Positions 1 to 8,440 of a stretch of 64,000 bases of DNA are shown here, piece by piece. Every line of letters begins with the position of its first letter. Position 1 is the first letter of the stretch. Both the position numbers and the translations under genes were made by a program. The notes under the pieces were generated by a model. The model was not told the origin of the DNA. It saw only the letters and a list, made by a program, of their open reading frames with translations, and did no database searches. The stretch is from positions 1 through 64,000 of the forward strand of contig NZ_JAJUKH010000003.1 in NCBI RefSeq assembly GCF_021538675.1. Direction: 5' to 3'. Origin of the DNA: Paenarthrobacter sp. AR 02. Lineage in GTDB: Bacteria; Actinomycetota; Actinomycetes; Actinomycetales; Micrococcaceae.

Positions 1-128
1 TCCTCAACACCGAGGCCTTGGAAACAGCGCTCCACGACTACATCCACTGGTACAACACCAAAAGAATCTCAACAAAGCTAAAGGGCCTGAGCCCGGTGGA
101 ATACCGTGCTCAGACCCTCGCGGCCTAG
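1..128 (+). CDS. IS3-family transposase (OrfB), C-terminal fragment cut by the window edge
   Basis: The frame starting at base 3 reads 41 residues to a TAG at 126-128 and contains HDYIHWYNTKRIS followed by LKGLSPVEYR. This is the characteristic end of the rve integrase core of IS3-family OrfB transposases, including the final catalytic helix region. The rest of the gene lies left of the window, so it is not known whether the element is intact. It would mobilise the insertion sequence by a copy-out, paste-in mechanism, as is usual for IS3. The call rests on the C-terminal signature only. Confidence 0.8.
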   Translation, partial: LNTEALETALHDYIHWYNTKRISTKLKGLSPVEYRAQTLAA

Positions 129-140
129 CATCTATTTAGC

Positions 141-165
141 GGTCCAACTTTCGGGGACCACTTCA
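141..165. mobile_element. Probable right terminal inverted repeat of the IS3-family element
   Basis: The stretch GTCCAACTTTCGGGGACCAC begins 13 bases after the transposase stop. It resembles the terminal repeats of IS150/IS3-group elements, which end close to the orfB stop. The matching left repeat is outside the window, so the exact boundary and target duplication cannot be fixed. Confidence 0.5.
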
Positions 166-247
166 CATTTGCTCCGGTCCTTCCGCAATTTAATCCCGAC
201 GGCGGCACTCCCTGACGACGTTCAATCCGCCGGGGTGGTGGGTCGTC

Positions 248-547
248 TTAGCCTTCGCAGTCAGTGCAGTAGGCGACGCCATCCTTTTCGCGGGCAATCT
301 GCGAACGGTGGCGGACCAGGAAACAAGAGTTACACGTGAACTCATCGCTAGCCTGCGGGATGACCTGGATAACCAGCTCTTCGGCGACGATTTCGCCGCC
401 GGGGCCGTTGGCGTCGAGGCCATCGGTTTCGTCCAGTTCAAGCACGACACTCTTGGCCGTGGGAGCGCTGGCGGACTGGAGAGCCTGGAGGGACTGCTCC
501 TGGTTCTCTTTTACATCGGTACGGAGTTCGTCGTAATCGGCTGCCAC
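248..547 (-). CDS. DUF4193 zinc-ribbon family protein
   Basis: This 99-residue protein starts at GTG 547, with a GAGG-type ribosome binding site about 8 bases upstream. The N-terminal half is acidic and low in complexity. The C-terminus has CNSC (near residue 72) and CTDC (near residue 95), two CxxC knuckles that should bind one zinc ion. The arrangement matches the DUF4193 family, which is conserved in actinobacteria and has no established function. It lies between the IS end and the GH3 gene terminator and seems to be transcribed alone. Confidence 0.85.
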   Translation of the reverse strand: MAADYDELRTDVKENQEQSLQALQSASAPTAKSVVLELDETDGLDANGPGGEIVAEELVIQVIPQASDEFTCNSCFLVRHRSQIAREKDGVAYCTDCEG

Positions 548-642
548 TTTTTATTGCCTCTTCGTGTAGGGGGTTACCGGGTATGCAACGTACAGCATGC
601 CATGAAAATTCCATACCATACCCCAGTTCTCCAGGTTGTGGC

Positions 643-691
643 GAAAACCACGTGGTTGACGGCCAAAAAAGCCGTCACCCACGTGGTTTTC
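643..691 (-). terminator. Intrinsic terminator of the MFS-GH3 operon
   Basis: Two 21-base arms (643-663 and 671-691) are complementary with a single mismatch and enclose a seven-base A-rich loop. The hairpin begins 10 bases beyond the GH3 stop codon. On the minus strand a short T-containing stretch follows, which is consistent with Rho-independent termination. Confidence 0.75.
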
Positions 692-700
692 AGCGCCGCA

Positions 701-3196
701 TTACCGGAGTTCGATCTCCATGGACTGGAAATCGTCCGACGCGTGGCGACCAACCAGGATGCGGAACGTGCCCCGCTCAAACTGCCACCCGCCGTCGTAA
801 TGTGCAAACGCCCGGGCGGGGATGCGTATTTCCACGCTGTCGGTTCCGTTCGTGGCGAGATGCGTTCCGGCGTAGCCGGCCAGCCAGCGGACAGGACGTT
901 CGACGGCGGATTCGGTGCGGTCCAGGTAAACCTGCACCACTTCCCGCCCGGTGCGGGTACCGGTGTTCTTGACCGGCACGTGGACCACCACGTCGTTCCC
1001 GGCCTGTACTACCTGCGGGGCGTGGGCGGTGCCGAGCTCGAAGGTGGTGTAGCCCAAACCGTAACCGAACGGCAGGGCAGGAGCCGCTCCGCCCTCTGCT
1101 TCCTGCTTCAACCACGCCCTGTAACCGATGTGGATTCCTTCGGCGTAGGTAACCTTGCCGTCCACGGGAGTGGTGTTGAGCACGGGGACATCCTCCAGTG
1201 CTGCCGGCCACGTGGTGGGCAAGCGTCCGCCCGGCTCTTCGAGGCCCAGGAGAATGTCAGCGATGGCGTTGCCGAACTCCTGGCCGCCAAACCAGCCCAG
1301 CAGGACCGCGTCCACGGCGTCGAGCCATGGCATCAGCACCGGCGAGCCGGAATTCACCACCACGACCGTCCGCGGATTGGCTGCCGCGACAGCCTCAACC
1401 AATTGGTTCTGGTAGCCGGGGAGGTCAAGGTCCTTCCGGTCGAAGCCCTCCGATTCGATGGCCGCGTTGGTGCCCACCACAACCACGGCGACGTCGGAAG
1501 CCCGGGCAGCCGCCACAGCCGCGTCGATCTCGGCCTGGGGGTCCGCGACCACGGTTTCTTCACCCAGCAGGACTGCCGTGAACGGAATGACCTGTTCCTC
1601 GGGCAACTGGTATTCGGCCTCAATCCGCACCCTCTGGCCGTGCGTGGTTTCGATGGCGTGGACGGTTTTGGGGGGATCGAACAGCGCCGCGCCAAGGACC
1701 TCGGTCTCGTCCTCGAGTTCACCGTTGAAGACCTCCGTTCCGTCCAGGACAAAGCGGATCCGGCCCACAGTCCCGACGCCCAAGTGGTGGATGCCCGCTG
1801 TTTCGGCCGTCCAGTCAGCTTCCATGCGAATGGAGGCCGCGCCGTCGGGAATTCCGATGCCGAACCAGATCAGGTGCGAGGCAAGGCGGTCTTCCCCGGA
1901 AATTTCCGTGCCGTCCGCCGCGAGGAAACTCACCCGGATGCCGGGCACATCGGACACGGGGTTGTGCAGGGACGTGCGGGGGAATGCCTGGATGCCCTCG
2001 GCTACCTTGGCGCCGCGCGCGTAGGTGACCTTCACGCCGTCGGGCAGTGCCCTGCGGAGCCCCTCCAGCGGCGAAACGGTGTACTTGGGCATGACGGTGG
2101 CGCTGCCGCCGCCTTGGGTGCGGGCTTCATCGGCGTTGTGGCCGATCACGGCCACGCTGCTGAGCGATGCGGCGTCCAGGGGCAGCAGGCCCTTGTTGCG
2201 GACCAGTACCGCGCCGCGGACAGCGACTTCACGGGCGACGGCGGCACCGTCAAGTTGCGCGGGCAGGTCGGTGACTGCGGGCGCGAACCCTTCCAGTGAG
2301 CCAACGCGCGCCGCCAGGCGAAGGATGCGGGTGACCTTCTCCACAATGGCGTCCCGGCTAACGTGTCCGTCATTGACGGCAGCCAGAAGCTTGGGTCCCC
2401 AGTGGCCTACCGGCCCCGGCATTTCCAGGTCCTGGTGGGCGTTGGCGGCGTCCACGGAGCGCACGCCCGTCCAGTCGGAGACCACGACGCCGTCGAAGCC
2501 CCACTCGGTGGACAGCGGTGTTTCCAGCAGTTTGTTTTCGCTGGCCGTGGTTCCGTTGATGGAGTTGTAGGAGCTCATGACCAGCCAGGCGCGGGCCTCG
2601 GTGATGGCGTCCTCGAAGGCTGCCAGGTAGAGCTCGCGGAGCGGGCGTTCGTCCACCACGGAGTCCGCAGTGAAGCGGTCGGTTTCGGCCTCGTTGGCCA
2701 GGTAGTGCTTGGGCGTCGCACCAACACCCATGGACTGCACGCCGGTCACGTATCCTGCGGCCATGGTGGCGGTGAGCCGGGGGTCCTCGCTCATGCACTC
2801 GAAGTGGCGGCCGCCCAGGGGGGAGCGGTGCAGGTTGATGGTGGGGCCCAGTACGGCGTGCACACCCTTGCGTCGGGCCTCCTGGCCCAGGACCTGCCCG
2901 TAGCGGCGGGCAGTTTCGACGCTCCAGGTGGCGGACAAAGCGGACGACGACGGGAGGGAGACGGAGTCGTGGCGCTCATCGAAGTCCTCGCCGCGGACGC
3001 CTGCAGGGCCGTCGGACATCACGACCCGTGACAGGCCGATCTCCGGGATGTTGTGTGTGGACCACACATCCGCGCCTGTGAGCAGTTGTACCTGCTGCTC
3101 CAGGGACAGGCTCCGGGCGATTTCCCGGATCTTGGCTTCCGCGTCCGGGCTTCCGGCTGCGGGGGCGGTGACGGCTGCCGACAGGATGGGGTTCAT
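701..3196 (-). CDS. Glycoside hydrolase family 3 beta-glucosidase with PA14 insert
   Basis: The 831-residue enzyme should cleave terminal beta-linked sugars (glucose or xylose) from oligosaccharides and has no signal peptide, so it probably acts inside the cell. The order is a GH3 TIM barrel (about 30-330) with KHYLANEAE and the nucleophile Asp241 in VVVSDWTG, the alpha/beta sandwich with an inserted PA14-like beta domain (about 430-540), and a C-terminal fibronectin III-like domain. The ATG follows directly on the TAA of the upstream MFS gene and has an AAGGAG site 8 bases before it. The two are therefore translated as one operon: the MFS protein imports a glycoside and this enzyme hydrolyses it. 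The exact substrate is not visible from the sequence. Confidence 0.93.
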   Translation of the reverse strand: MNPILSAAVTAPAAGSPDAEAKIREIARSLSLEQQVQLLTGADVWSTHNIPEIGLSRVVMSDGPAGVRGEDFDERHDSVSLPSSSALSATWSVETARRYGQVLGQEARRKGVHAVLGPTINLHRSPLGGRHFECMSEDPRLTATMAAGYVTGVQSMGVGATPKHYLANEAETDRFTADSVVDERPLRELYLAAFEDAITEARAWLVMSSYNSINGTTASENKLLETPLSTEWGFDGVVVSDWTGVRSVDAANAHQDLEMPGPVGHWGPKLLAAVNDGHVSRDAIVEKVTRILRLAARVGSLEGFAPAVTDLPAQLDGAAVAREVAVRGAVLVRNKGLLPLDAASLSSVAVIGHNADEARTQGGGSATVMPKYTVSPLEGLRRALPDGVKVTYARGAKVAEGIQAFPRTSLHNPVSDVPGIRVSFLAADGTEISGEDRLASHLIWFGIGIPDGAASIRMEADWTAETAGIHHLGVGTVGRIRFVLDGTEVFNGELEDETEVLGAALFDPPKTVHAIETTHGQRVRIEAEYQLPEEQVIPFTAVLLGEETVVADPQAEIDAAVAAARASDVAVVVVGTNAAIESEGFDRKDLDLPGYQNQLVEAVAAANPRTVVVVNSGSPVLMPWLDAVDAVLLGWFGGQEFGNAIADILLGLEEPGGRLPTTWPAALEDVPVLNTTPVDGKVTYAEGIHIGYRAWLKQEAEGGAAPALPFGYGLGYTTFELGTAHAPQVVQAGNDVVVHVPVKNTGTRTGREVVQVYLDRTESAVERPVRWLAGYAGTHLATNGTDSVEIRIPARAFAHYDGGWQFERGTFRILVGRHASDDFQSMEIELR

Positions 3197-4486
3197 TTAC
3201 TTGACTCCTTTGATGCGGGTGACGAGAAGTGCTCCGATGATGCCAACCACGGCACCACCCAGGAACAGGGCGGGATAGCCACCCAGCGCAATGACAGGAA
3301 ATGCGACGGCGGGGACCAGGGACTGTGGGAGGGCTTGGGCGATGTTGAAGACACCGAAGGTCTTGGCGTTCTCGGATTGGTTTTTGGGCAGGAGGTCCGT
3401 GATGAGGGCTACGTCAACGGCGCTGAAGACGCCCAGACCCAGGCCGAGAATGCCCTGCCCAACCAATACCTGGCCGGCTCCGGTGCTGGTGGCGATAACA
3501 ATGAGGCCACCCATCATGATCAGCGCGGACATGATCACCATGGCCTTCCGCTTGCCGATGCGGTCGCTGATCCAGCCGCCGGCGAGGCTGGTGATGACTG
3601 TGCCTGCTGAGCTCACCAGCGTTGCTTGGAACACCAGGCTGGTGACTTGGCTTTCCGCGATGTGCAGGTGGTCCGTGAAGAAGTACGGCAGATACAACAG
3701 TCCCGCGCAGTAACCGACGTAGACCATGAACTTGGTCAGCCAGGCCCAGCCCAGTCCGGGGGACGTTTTGGGGTTGAAGTAGAAGGAGCCGAGGATCTCC
3801 TTGAAGTTCAACGGAGCCGGCTTCTCAGTGAGGACCCGGTCCTTGAACGTGAAAGCGAAAGCTATTGCCACGGCCGTGCCCACGATTCCCGGGACGACGG
3901 CCATCTGCAGGGCGTTGTCGAACATCTGGGCAAAGAAGGCTGCGGCCACGAGGCCGATGGGAAGTGTCATGCCGATGAGCCCGGAGAGGCGCCCGCGCTC
4001 GGCGGGGCCGGCCTGGTCGGGAAGTGTGGCTACAAGGGCTGCCAGCGCGGCGTTAAAGCCCAGCTGTGCTACAACCCAGGCAGCCAGGACGGTGCCGACT
4101 TCTGCGGCCGAACCCAGCAGGAACAGTGCTGCCAGGCCAACAAGGGAACCGCCGACGATCCAGGGCTTTCGCATGCCGAAGCGGGAAGTTGTCCGATCGC
4201 TGAGGCGCCCGAAGAACGGGTTCGCCAGGAGGGCGACTGCCGCTCCGACTCCTGCCACCAGGCTGAGGGCGCCGGCCCTGGTGTCCGGCGTGGTGATTTC
4301 TGAAACCTTGATGGCGAGGACCACCAGGGCGGGGGCGAGAACAGCCATCCAGAGGCCGGCGCTCGCAATCGGCATGCCGATGACGTAGGCGCGCGAAGCT
4401 GCTCGGGGCGCTTCGTTTGCCCGGGGCGCTTCCGGGGCAGGGTTGGTGCTGGCGGCCGGAGCCTGCTGGGTGATATCGAGGGCCAC
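3197..4486 (-). CDS. MFS transporter, GPH/sugar-type, partner of the GH3 enzyme
   Basis: This 429-residue protein has about 12 hydrophobic segments and the MFS loop motif GRLSDRTTSRFGMRKPW, which is typical of the glycoside-pentoside-hexuronide and sucrose-type symporters. I chose GTG 4486 because AGGAGG lies 4 bases upstream; the frame stays open further upstream but without a ribosome site and across the promoter region. It is the first gene of a two-gene operon with the GH3 enzyme (TAA adjacent to ATG). It most likely brings in the beta-glycoside that the enzyme then cleaves. Control is probably by the divergent TetR protein. Confidence 0.88.
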   Translation of the reverse strand: MALDITQQAPAASTNPAPEAPRANEAPRAASRAYVIGMPIASAGLWMAVLAPALVVLAIKVSEITTPDTRAGALSLVAGVGAAVALLANPFFGRLSDRTTSRFGMRKPWIVGGSLVGLAALFLLGSAAEVGTVLAAWVVAQLGFNAALAALVATLPDQAGPAERGRLSGLIGMTLPIGLVAAAFFAQMFDNALQMAVVPGIVGTAVAIAFAFTFKDRVLTEKPAPLNFKEILGSFYFNPKTSPGLGWAWLTKFMVYVGYCAGLLYLPYFFTDHLHIAESQVTSLVFQATLVSSAGTVITSLAGGWISDRIGKRKAMVIMSALIMMGGLIVIATSTGAGQVLVGQGILGLGLGVFSAVDVALITDLLPKNQSENAKTFGVFNIAQALPQSLVPAVAFPVIALGGYPALFLGGAVVGIIGALLVTRIKGVK

Positions 4487-4506
4487 ATTGCCTCCTGTGA
4501 ATGTGC

Positions 4507-4522
4507 GACCCACCGTTGGGTC
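4507..4522. promoter_or_regulatory. Inverted repeat in the divergent MFS/TetR promoter
   Basis: GACCCA and TGGGTC form a perfect six-base dyad with a four-base spacer. It sits about 20 bases upstream of the MFS start, where it could be a regulator site or part of the mRNA leader. Confidence 0.35.
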
Positions 4523-4543
4523 TCTGCAAAGACTGTAGCGATA

Positions 4544-4566
4544 AAAATCTAGTGTGACTAGGTTTT
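4544..4566. promoter_or_regulatory. Candidate TetR operator
   Basis: AAAATCTAGT and ACTAGGTTTT form ten-base arms (one mismatch) around GTG, in the AT-rich part of the 111-base gap between divergent genes. Size and position fit a TetR dimer site that would repress both the regulator gene (start 4598) and the MFS-GH3 operon (start 4486). Confidence 0.55.
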
Positions 4567-4597
4567 CATGGAAATGACGGTGAAATAGACTGACGCA

Positions 4598-5194
4598 ATG
4601 CCTAATTCGAGGGCCCGCGGCCAGTACGCCAAGGGAGCGGAACGCCGCGAACAGATCATCCAGACAGCAACAGACGTCTTCGCCACGGAAGGCTTTGAAG
4701 GTACGGCCCTCAAGCGCGTGGCGGAGCTGGTGGGAGTGAAGGAAGCCACCCTGTTCCACTACTTCAAGGGGAAGCAGGAGCTCCTCACGGCCGTCCTGGC
4801 CGAACGAGACCGCCGGTCCCTGGCCGGCAGCGGACAGGAAGACGTTGGTTTGGGCCTCATGGCCACCATTGCAGAGCGCAACCGGCGGGAGCCGGGCCTG
4901 ACGACGCTCTACGCAGTTGCCTCAGCCACGGCCAATGATCCCGGGCACGATTCCCATGCCTACTTCAAGGAGCGCTATGAGGCGGTAGTGCGGGATATCG
5001 CAGCTGACATTGAGCGGCGCCAGGATTCGGGGGACGTCCGTACCGACGTTGACTCGGTGATGTTGGCCAGGCTGACAGTTGCCGCCTTTGACGGCCTGCA
5101 GCTCCAGTGGCTCTACGACAAGGATGTCGACATGGCTGACGGACTCCGGCAGCTCATTGACGTTCTCCTGGCGCCGGCTCACCGAACTGAGTAA
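4598..5194 (+). CDS. TetR family transcriptional regulator
   Basis: This 198-residue regulator has the TetR DNA-binding domain at about residues 12-58: REQIIQTATDVFATEGFEG, then a helix-turn-helix ending in KEATLFHYFKGKQELL. The C-terminal ligand/dimer domain is not assignable to a ligand. It is transcribed away from the MFS-GH3 operon, and a 23-base dyad lies between them. The simplest reading is a repressor of that operon and of itself, released by a glycoside-derived or phenolic ligand. It ends inside the bidirectional terminator shared with lysC. Confidence 0.88.
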   Translation: MPNSRARGQYAKGAERREQIIQTATDVFATEGFEGTALKRVAELVGVKEATLFHYFKGKQELLTAVLAERDRRSLAGSGQEDVGLGLMATIAERNRREPGLTTLYAVASATANDPGHDSHAYFKERYEAVVRDIAADIERRQDSGDVRTDVDSVMLARLTVAAFDGLQLQWLYDKDVDMADGLRQLIDVLLAPAHRTE

Positions 5195-5238
5195 CAGATA
5201 AGGCCGTTCTGAGAGCTCAGAACGGCCTTATCTGTTAC
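5191..5238. terminator. Bidirectional intrinsic terminator between TetR gene and lysC
   Basis: Perfect 23-base arms (5191-5213 and 5216-5238) begin within the last codons of the TetR gene and end 28 bases before the lysC stop. The arms carry AT-rich outer parts that supply U-tracts in both directions, as expected between convergent genes. Confidence 0.85.
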
Positions 5239-5265
5239 TTACTTGGGGCGTTGCCCGTGGCGATG

Positions 5266-6612
5266 CTAGCGGCCGGTGCCGCCGTAAACGGTAGCCTCGG
5301 CGTCGCCGTCGAGCTCGAAAGCGTTGTGGATGGCGCGGACGGCGTCATCCAGCGCATCAGCGCTGGTCACGACAGAGATGCGGATCTCCGAGGTGGAAAT
5401 CATATCGATGTTGATGCCGGCGTCGGAAAGGGCCTTGAAGAACGTGGCCGACACGCCGGGGTGCGAACGCATGCCCGCGCCAATCAGCGAAAGCTTGCCG
5501 ACGTGCTCGTTGTATTCGATGCTTTCGAAGCCGATCTGGCCCTCGGCGGCACGCAGGGCGGCCAAGGCGTCCGCACCTTCGACTATGGGGAGCGTGAACG
5601 AGATGTCCGTACGGCCTGTGCCGTGCGTCGAGACGTTCTGGACGATCATGTCGATGTTCGAGTGCGCATCGGCGATCACCTGGAAGATCGCAGCAGCCTT
5701 GCCGGGGATGTCCGGAACGCCCACAACGGTGACCTTGGCTTCGGACCGGTCGTGCGCAACGCCGGAGATGATTGGCTGCTCCAAGGCAACTCCCTCTTGA
5801 ATCGTGAACTTTTCTTCGGCGCCCGGGATGACCCACGTGCCTTCGTTCTGGCTGAATGACGAACGGACGTGCAGCGGCACACCGAAACGACGTGCATACT
5901 CCACGCAACGGAGGTGCAGGATCTTGGCGCCGGAAGCAGCCAACTCCAGCATTTCTTCACTGGAAATACGGTCGATCTTCTGGGCGCTGGTCACTACGCG
6001 GGGATCGGCAGTGTAGATGCCGTCCACATCCGTGTAGATTTCGCAAACATCGGCTTCGAGGGCCGCCGCCAGGGCAACGGCAGTGGTGTCCGAGCCGCCC
6101 CGGCCCAACGTGGTGATCTCATGGGTAGCGCGGCTCATGCCCTGGAAACCAGCGACGATGGCGATGTGGCCCTTGTCCAGCGCAGTGCGAATGCGGTGGG
6201 GGTCGACGTCGATAATCCGCGCCTTGCCGTGGATGCCGTCCGTAATCATGCCGGCCTGAGAGCCTGTGAAGGACTGTGCCGAAGCACCGAACTTGTTGAT
6301 GGCCATGGCAAGCAGGGCCATGGAAATACGTTCGCCGGCGGACAGGAGCATGTCCATCTCACGGGCCGGAGCGGAGTCCGTGACCTGGCTCGCGAGGTCC
6401 AGGAGTTCATCGGTGGTGTCGCCCATCGCGGAGACAACAACCACAACCTCGTTGCCGGCCTTCTGCGCATCCACGACGCGCTGTGCGACCCGCTTGATGC
6501 CATCGGCATCGGCAACCGAGGAGCCGCCGAACTTCTGCACGATCAGCTGCTTGGTAATGGCAGCCTCGTTGGAGAGCTCGTCGATCTTCACTTCGGTAGT
6601 GGGCATAGTCAT
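5266..6612 (-). CDS. lysC: Aspartate kinase
   Basis: This 448-residue enzyme phosphorylates aspartate, the first step towards lysine/diaminopimelate, threonine, methionine and isoleucine. The kinase signature [15 protein letters not shown] starts at about residue 27, followed by [13 protein letters not shown] and the [13 protein letters not shown] loop. Two ACT domains fill the last 180 residues, where feedback by lysine plus threonine normally acts. The N-terminus has about 20 residues before the kinase core, more than many relatives; a later start is possible. In many actinobacteria asd follows directly. Here the next element downstream is a terminator and an unrelated TetR gene, so asd must lie elsewhere. 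Confidence 0.95.
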   Translation of the reverse strand: MTMPTTEVKIDELSNEAAITKQLIVQKFGGSSVADADGIKRVAQRVVDAQKAGNEVVVVVSAMGDTTDELLDLASQVTDSAPAREMDMLLSAGERISMALLAMAINKFGASAQSFTGSQAGMITDGIHGKARIIDVDPHRIRTALDKGHIAIVAGFQGMSRATHEITTLGRGGSDTTAVALAAALEADVCEIYTDVDGIYTADPRVVTSAQKIDRISSEEMLELAASGAKILHLRCVEYARRFGVPLHVRSSFSQNEGTWVIPGAEEKFTIQEGVALEQPIISGVAHDRSEAKVTVVGVPDIPGKAAAIFQVIADAHSNIDMIVQNVSTHGTGRTDISFTLPIVEGADALAALRAAEGQIGFESIEYNEHVGKLSLIGAGMRSHPGVSATFFKALSDAGINIDMISTSEIRISVVTSADALDDAVRAIHNAFELDGDAEATVYGGTGR

Positions 6613-6791
6613 GCGCGCACCCTCACTGCATCAATAGGGTTCGAACGCGGCCTGCCAATGTGGCATTGGAACACGCCTGCGTAGCTTATTTCCCCAGTTT
6701 ATCGCCGCGGGCAGTGCTGGCAGGAATTGTGACCACATGGCGGCCAGGGCTTGTTGGACCAGCAGCATCCGGTGGGCGTCGGGTTGCGGTT
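6613..6791. other. Intergenic region upstream of lysC, no gene seen
   Basis: The 179 bases between the lysC start and the end of the lipoprotein gene hold no credible coding frame. They probably contain the lysC promoter, but no clear -35/-10 pair or riboswitch fold was recognised. Confidence 0.4.
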
Positions 6792-7361
6792 CTACTTGGC
6801 GGTGGGAGAGGCCCCGAAGTTTTCGGGATAGAGCTCTTTGTAGATCGCAGTTTGGTCTCCGGCGATGCAGGCGCTGTCCATTTCCAGGCCGGAGCCTTTG
6901 ATGTTTGCGTAGTAGGAGATGAGGTGTCCGCCGTTCTGATTGGCGTAGAGGCGGATGAGTCCCGGGTCTTTGGGGTTGGTTTCGGTGCGGGTGGTGAAGC
7001 CTTTGGATTCCCAGAACTTTTTGACGGCGTTGACGGAAGCTTCAAGGTCGACGGGGTCGGGGGTTTGGGTCAGGATGCTGTAATTCACTCCGTCTTGCCC
7101 GTCGGGTGTGCTGCAGGAACTGTTGGCAGGTTTGTCCGTGTCGGCCCATTTTTGAGGCCCGATAACTTTCTGGGTTTCGGTTTTGAAAGCGTTGAGGTCT
7201 GCGAGGGCTTGTTTGAGTTCTTGGACCTGGGCTTTGACGGTTGCAGGGTCACTGGGGTAATCCCTGGTGGTGGGCGTGCAGCCGCTCAGCGCAATGGCCG
7301 CGCAGAACAGTCCGGCGAGTATGCTGCTTGCCCTTACCGGGGCCTCGGGTTCAAAGGGCAT
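6792..7361 (-). CDS. Lipoprotein, copy 1 of a tandem family
   Basis: This 189-residue protein has a lipoprotein signal ending in the lipobox LSGC (Cys near residue 28). The mature part starts TPTTRDYPSDPATVKAQV, runs through an amphipathic helix, and then has a compact alpha/beta region with FWESKGFTTRTETNP and LYPENFG near the end. I recognise no named domain. It is closely related to the copies at 7401-7773 and 7812-8417, all downstream of the large hydrolase at 8441. The protein should be anchored to the outer face of the membrane. A role as partner or immunity protein of that hydrolase is inference from context. Confidence 0.85.
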   Translation of the reverse strand: MPFEPEAPVRASSILAGLFCAAIALSGCTPTTRDYPSDPATVKAQVQELKQALADLNAFKTETQKVIGPQKWADTDKPANSSCSTPDGQDGVNYSILTQTPDPVDLEASVNAVKKFWESKGFTTRTETNPKDPGLIRLYANQNGGHLISYYANIKGSGLEMDSACIAGDQTAIYKELYPENFGASPTAK

Positions 7362-7400
7362 GAGCTTCAGCTTTTCCGTAACGACTTCTACCTCGGGGTT

Positions 7401-7773
7401 CTATTTGCCGGTAGTTGAGGGGCTGGGATGGGAAGGGAGACCGAAGTTTTCGGGATAGAGCTCTTTGTAGATCGCGGTTTGGTCTCCTGCGATGCAGGAG
7501 CTGTCCATTTCCAGGCCGGAGCCTTTGATGTTGGCGGTGAAGGATATGAGGTGTCCGCCGTTCTCGTCGGCGTAGAGGCGGATGACTCCTGGGTCCCGTG
7601 GGTTGGATTCGACGCGGGTGGTGAAGCCCTGGGATTCCCAAAATGTCTTGACGACGTTGACCGAGGCTTCCAAGTCGAGGGTTTCCATTGTTTGGCTCAT
7701 GATGCTGTAATTCACGCCTTCTTGCCCGTCTGGTGTGGTGCAGTGCATGTTTCGAGTGCCCTTCAAAGGGCAT
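7401..7773 (-). pseudogene. Lipoprotein, copy 2, degenerate (N-terminal deletion and frameshift)
   Basis: The start region matches copy 1 (ATG 7773, MPFE), but after four residues the sequence jumps to the equivalent of residue 83 of copy 1 in a different frame. The signal peptide, lipobox and first helix are lost. The remaining frame, from about 7748 to 7401, encodes TTPDGQEGVNYSIMSQT and continues to the usual end, LYPENFGLPS. The C-terminal half is well preserved, so the deletion looks recent. Translation from an internal TTG would give about 121 residues without a secretion signal, so it is unlikely to work as a lipoprotein. Confidence 0.8.
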
Positions 7774-7811
7774 GAGCTTCACCTTTCCGCAACGTCTTCT
7801 ACCTGGGAGGT

Positions 7812-8417
7812 CTATTTGCCAGTATCGGAGGGGCTGGGATTGGACGGGAGGCCGAAGTTTTCGGGATAGAGCTCTTTGTAGATCGCGGTTTGGTCTCCTG
7901 CGATGCAGGCGCTGTCCATTTCCAGGCCGGAGCCTTTGATGTTTGCGTAGTAGGACATGAGTTGTCCGCCGTTCTGATCGGCGTAGAGGCGGATGAGGCC
8001 TGGGTCTTTGGGGTTGGTTTCAGTGCGGGTGGTGAAGCCTTTGGATTCCCAGAACGTTTTGACGGCGCTGACTGAGGCTTCAAGGTCGACTGGGTCGGGG
8101 GTTTGGCTCAGGACGATGTAGTTCACGCCGTCTTCCCCGCCGGACGTGCTGCAGGGGCCATTTCGGAGGCCCTCGTCGACCCATTTTTGGGTCCCAATGA
8201 CTTGTTGGGTTTCGGTTTTGAAGGCGTGGAGATCCGCGAGGGCTTGTTTGAGTTCTTCGACCTGGGCTTTGACGGTAGCAGGGTCGCTGGGGTCGTTTGG
8301 GCCGGTCATCGGTTTCTCCGTGGTGGTGGGGGTGCAGGCGCTCAGCGCCAAGAGCATGCTTAGCAAGCCGGTAAGGACATAGCGGGTCCTGAGACGGGCC
8401 TTGGGTTCATAGGACAT
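7812..8417 (-). CDS. Lipoprotein, copy 3 of the tandem family (next to the hydrolase)
   Basis: This protein has 201 residues from ATG 8417, the start that aligns with copy 1 (MSYEPKARLR versus MPFEPEAPVR). An ATG at 8444 overlaps the hydrolase stop as ATGA and would add nine residues, so translational coupling is possible. The signal peptide ends in the lipobox LSAC. The mature protein has the same DPATVKAQVEELKQALADL helix and FWESKGFTTRTETNP core as copy 1. It is the copy directly cotranscribed with the hydrolase and probably the ancestral partner. No named domain was recognised. Confidence 0.85.
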   Translation of the reverse strand: MSYEPKARLRTRYVLTGLLSMLLALSACTPTTTEKPMTGPNDPSDPATVKAQVEELKQALADLHAFKTETQQVIGTQKWVDEGLRNGPCSTSGGEDGVNYIVLSQTPDPVDLEASVSAVKTFWESKGFTTRTETNPKDPGLIRLYADQNGGQLMSYYANIKGSGLEMDSACIAGDQTAIYKELYPENFGLPSNPSPSDTGK

Positions 8418-8440
8418 GAGGTTCACTCTTTCGGACTTGT

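Noticed and set aside
308..2299. Long plus-strand open frame opposite the GH3 gene (663 codons)
   Set aside because: It is antisense to a clear GH3 enzyme with all catalytic motifs, has no recognisable domain, and such mirror frames are normal in high-GC DNA.
7351..7782. 143-codon frame beginning MKLMPFE over the second lipoprotein copy
   Set aside because: Only the first few residues match the family; the rest is an out-of-frame reading created by the deletion, so it was counted as part of the pseudogene.
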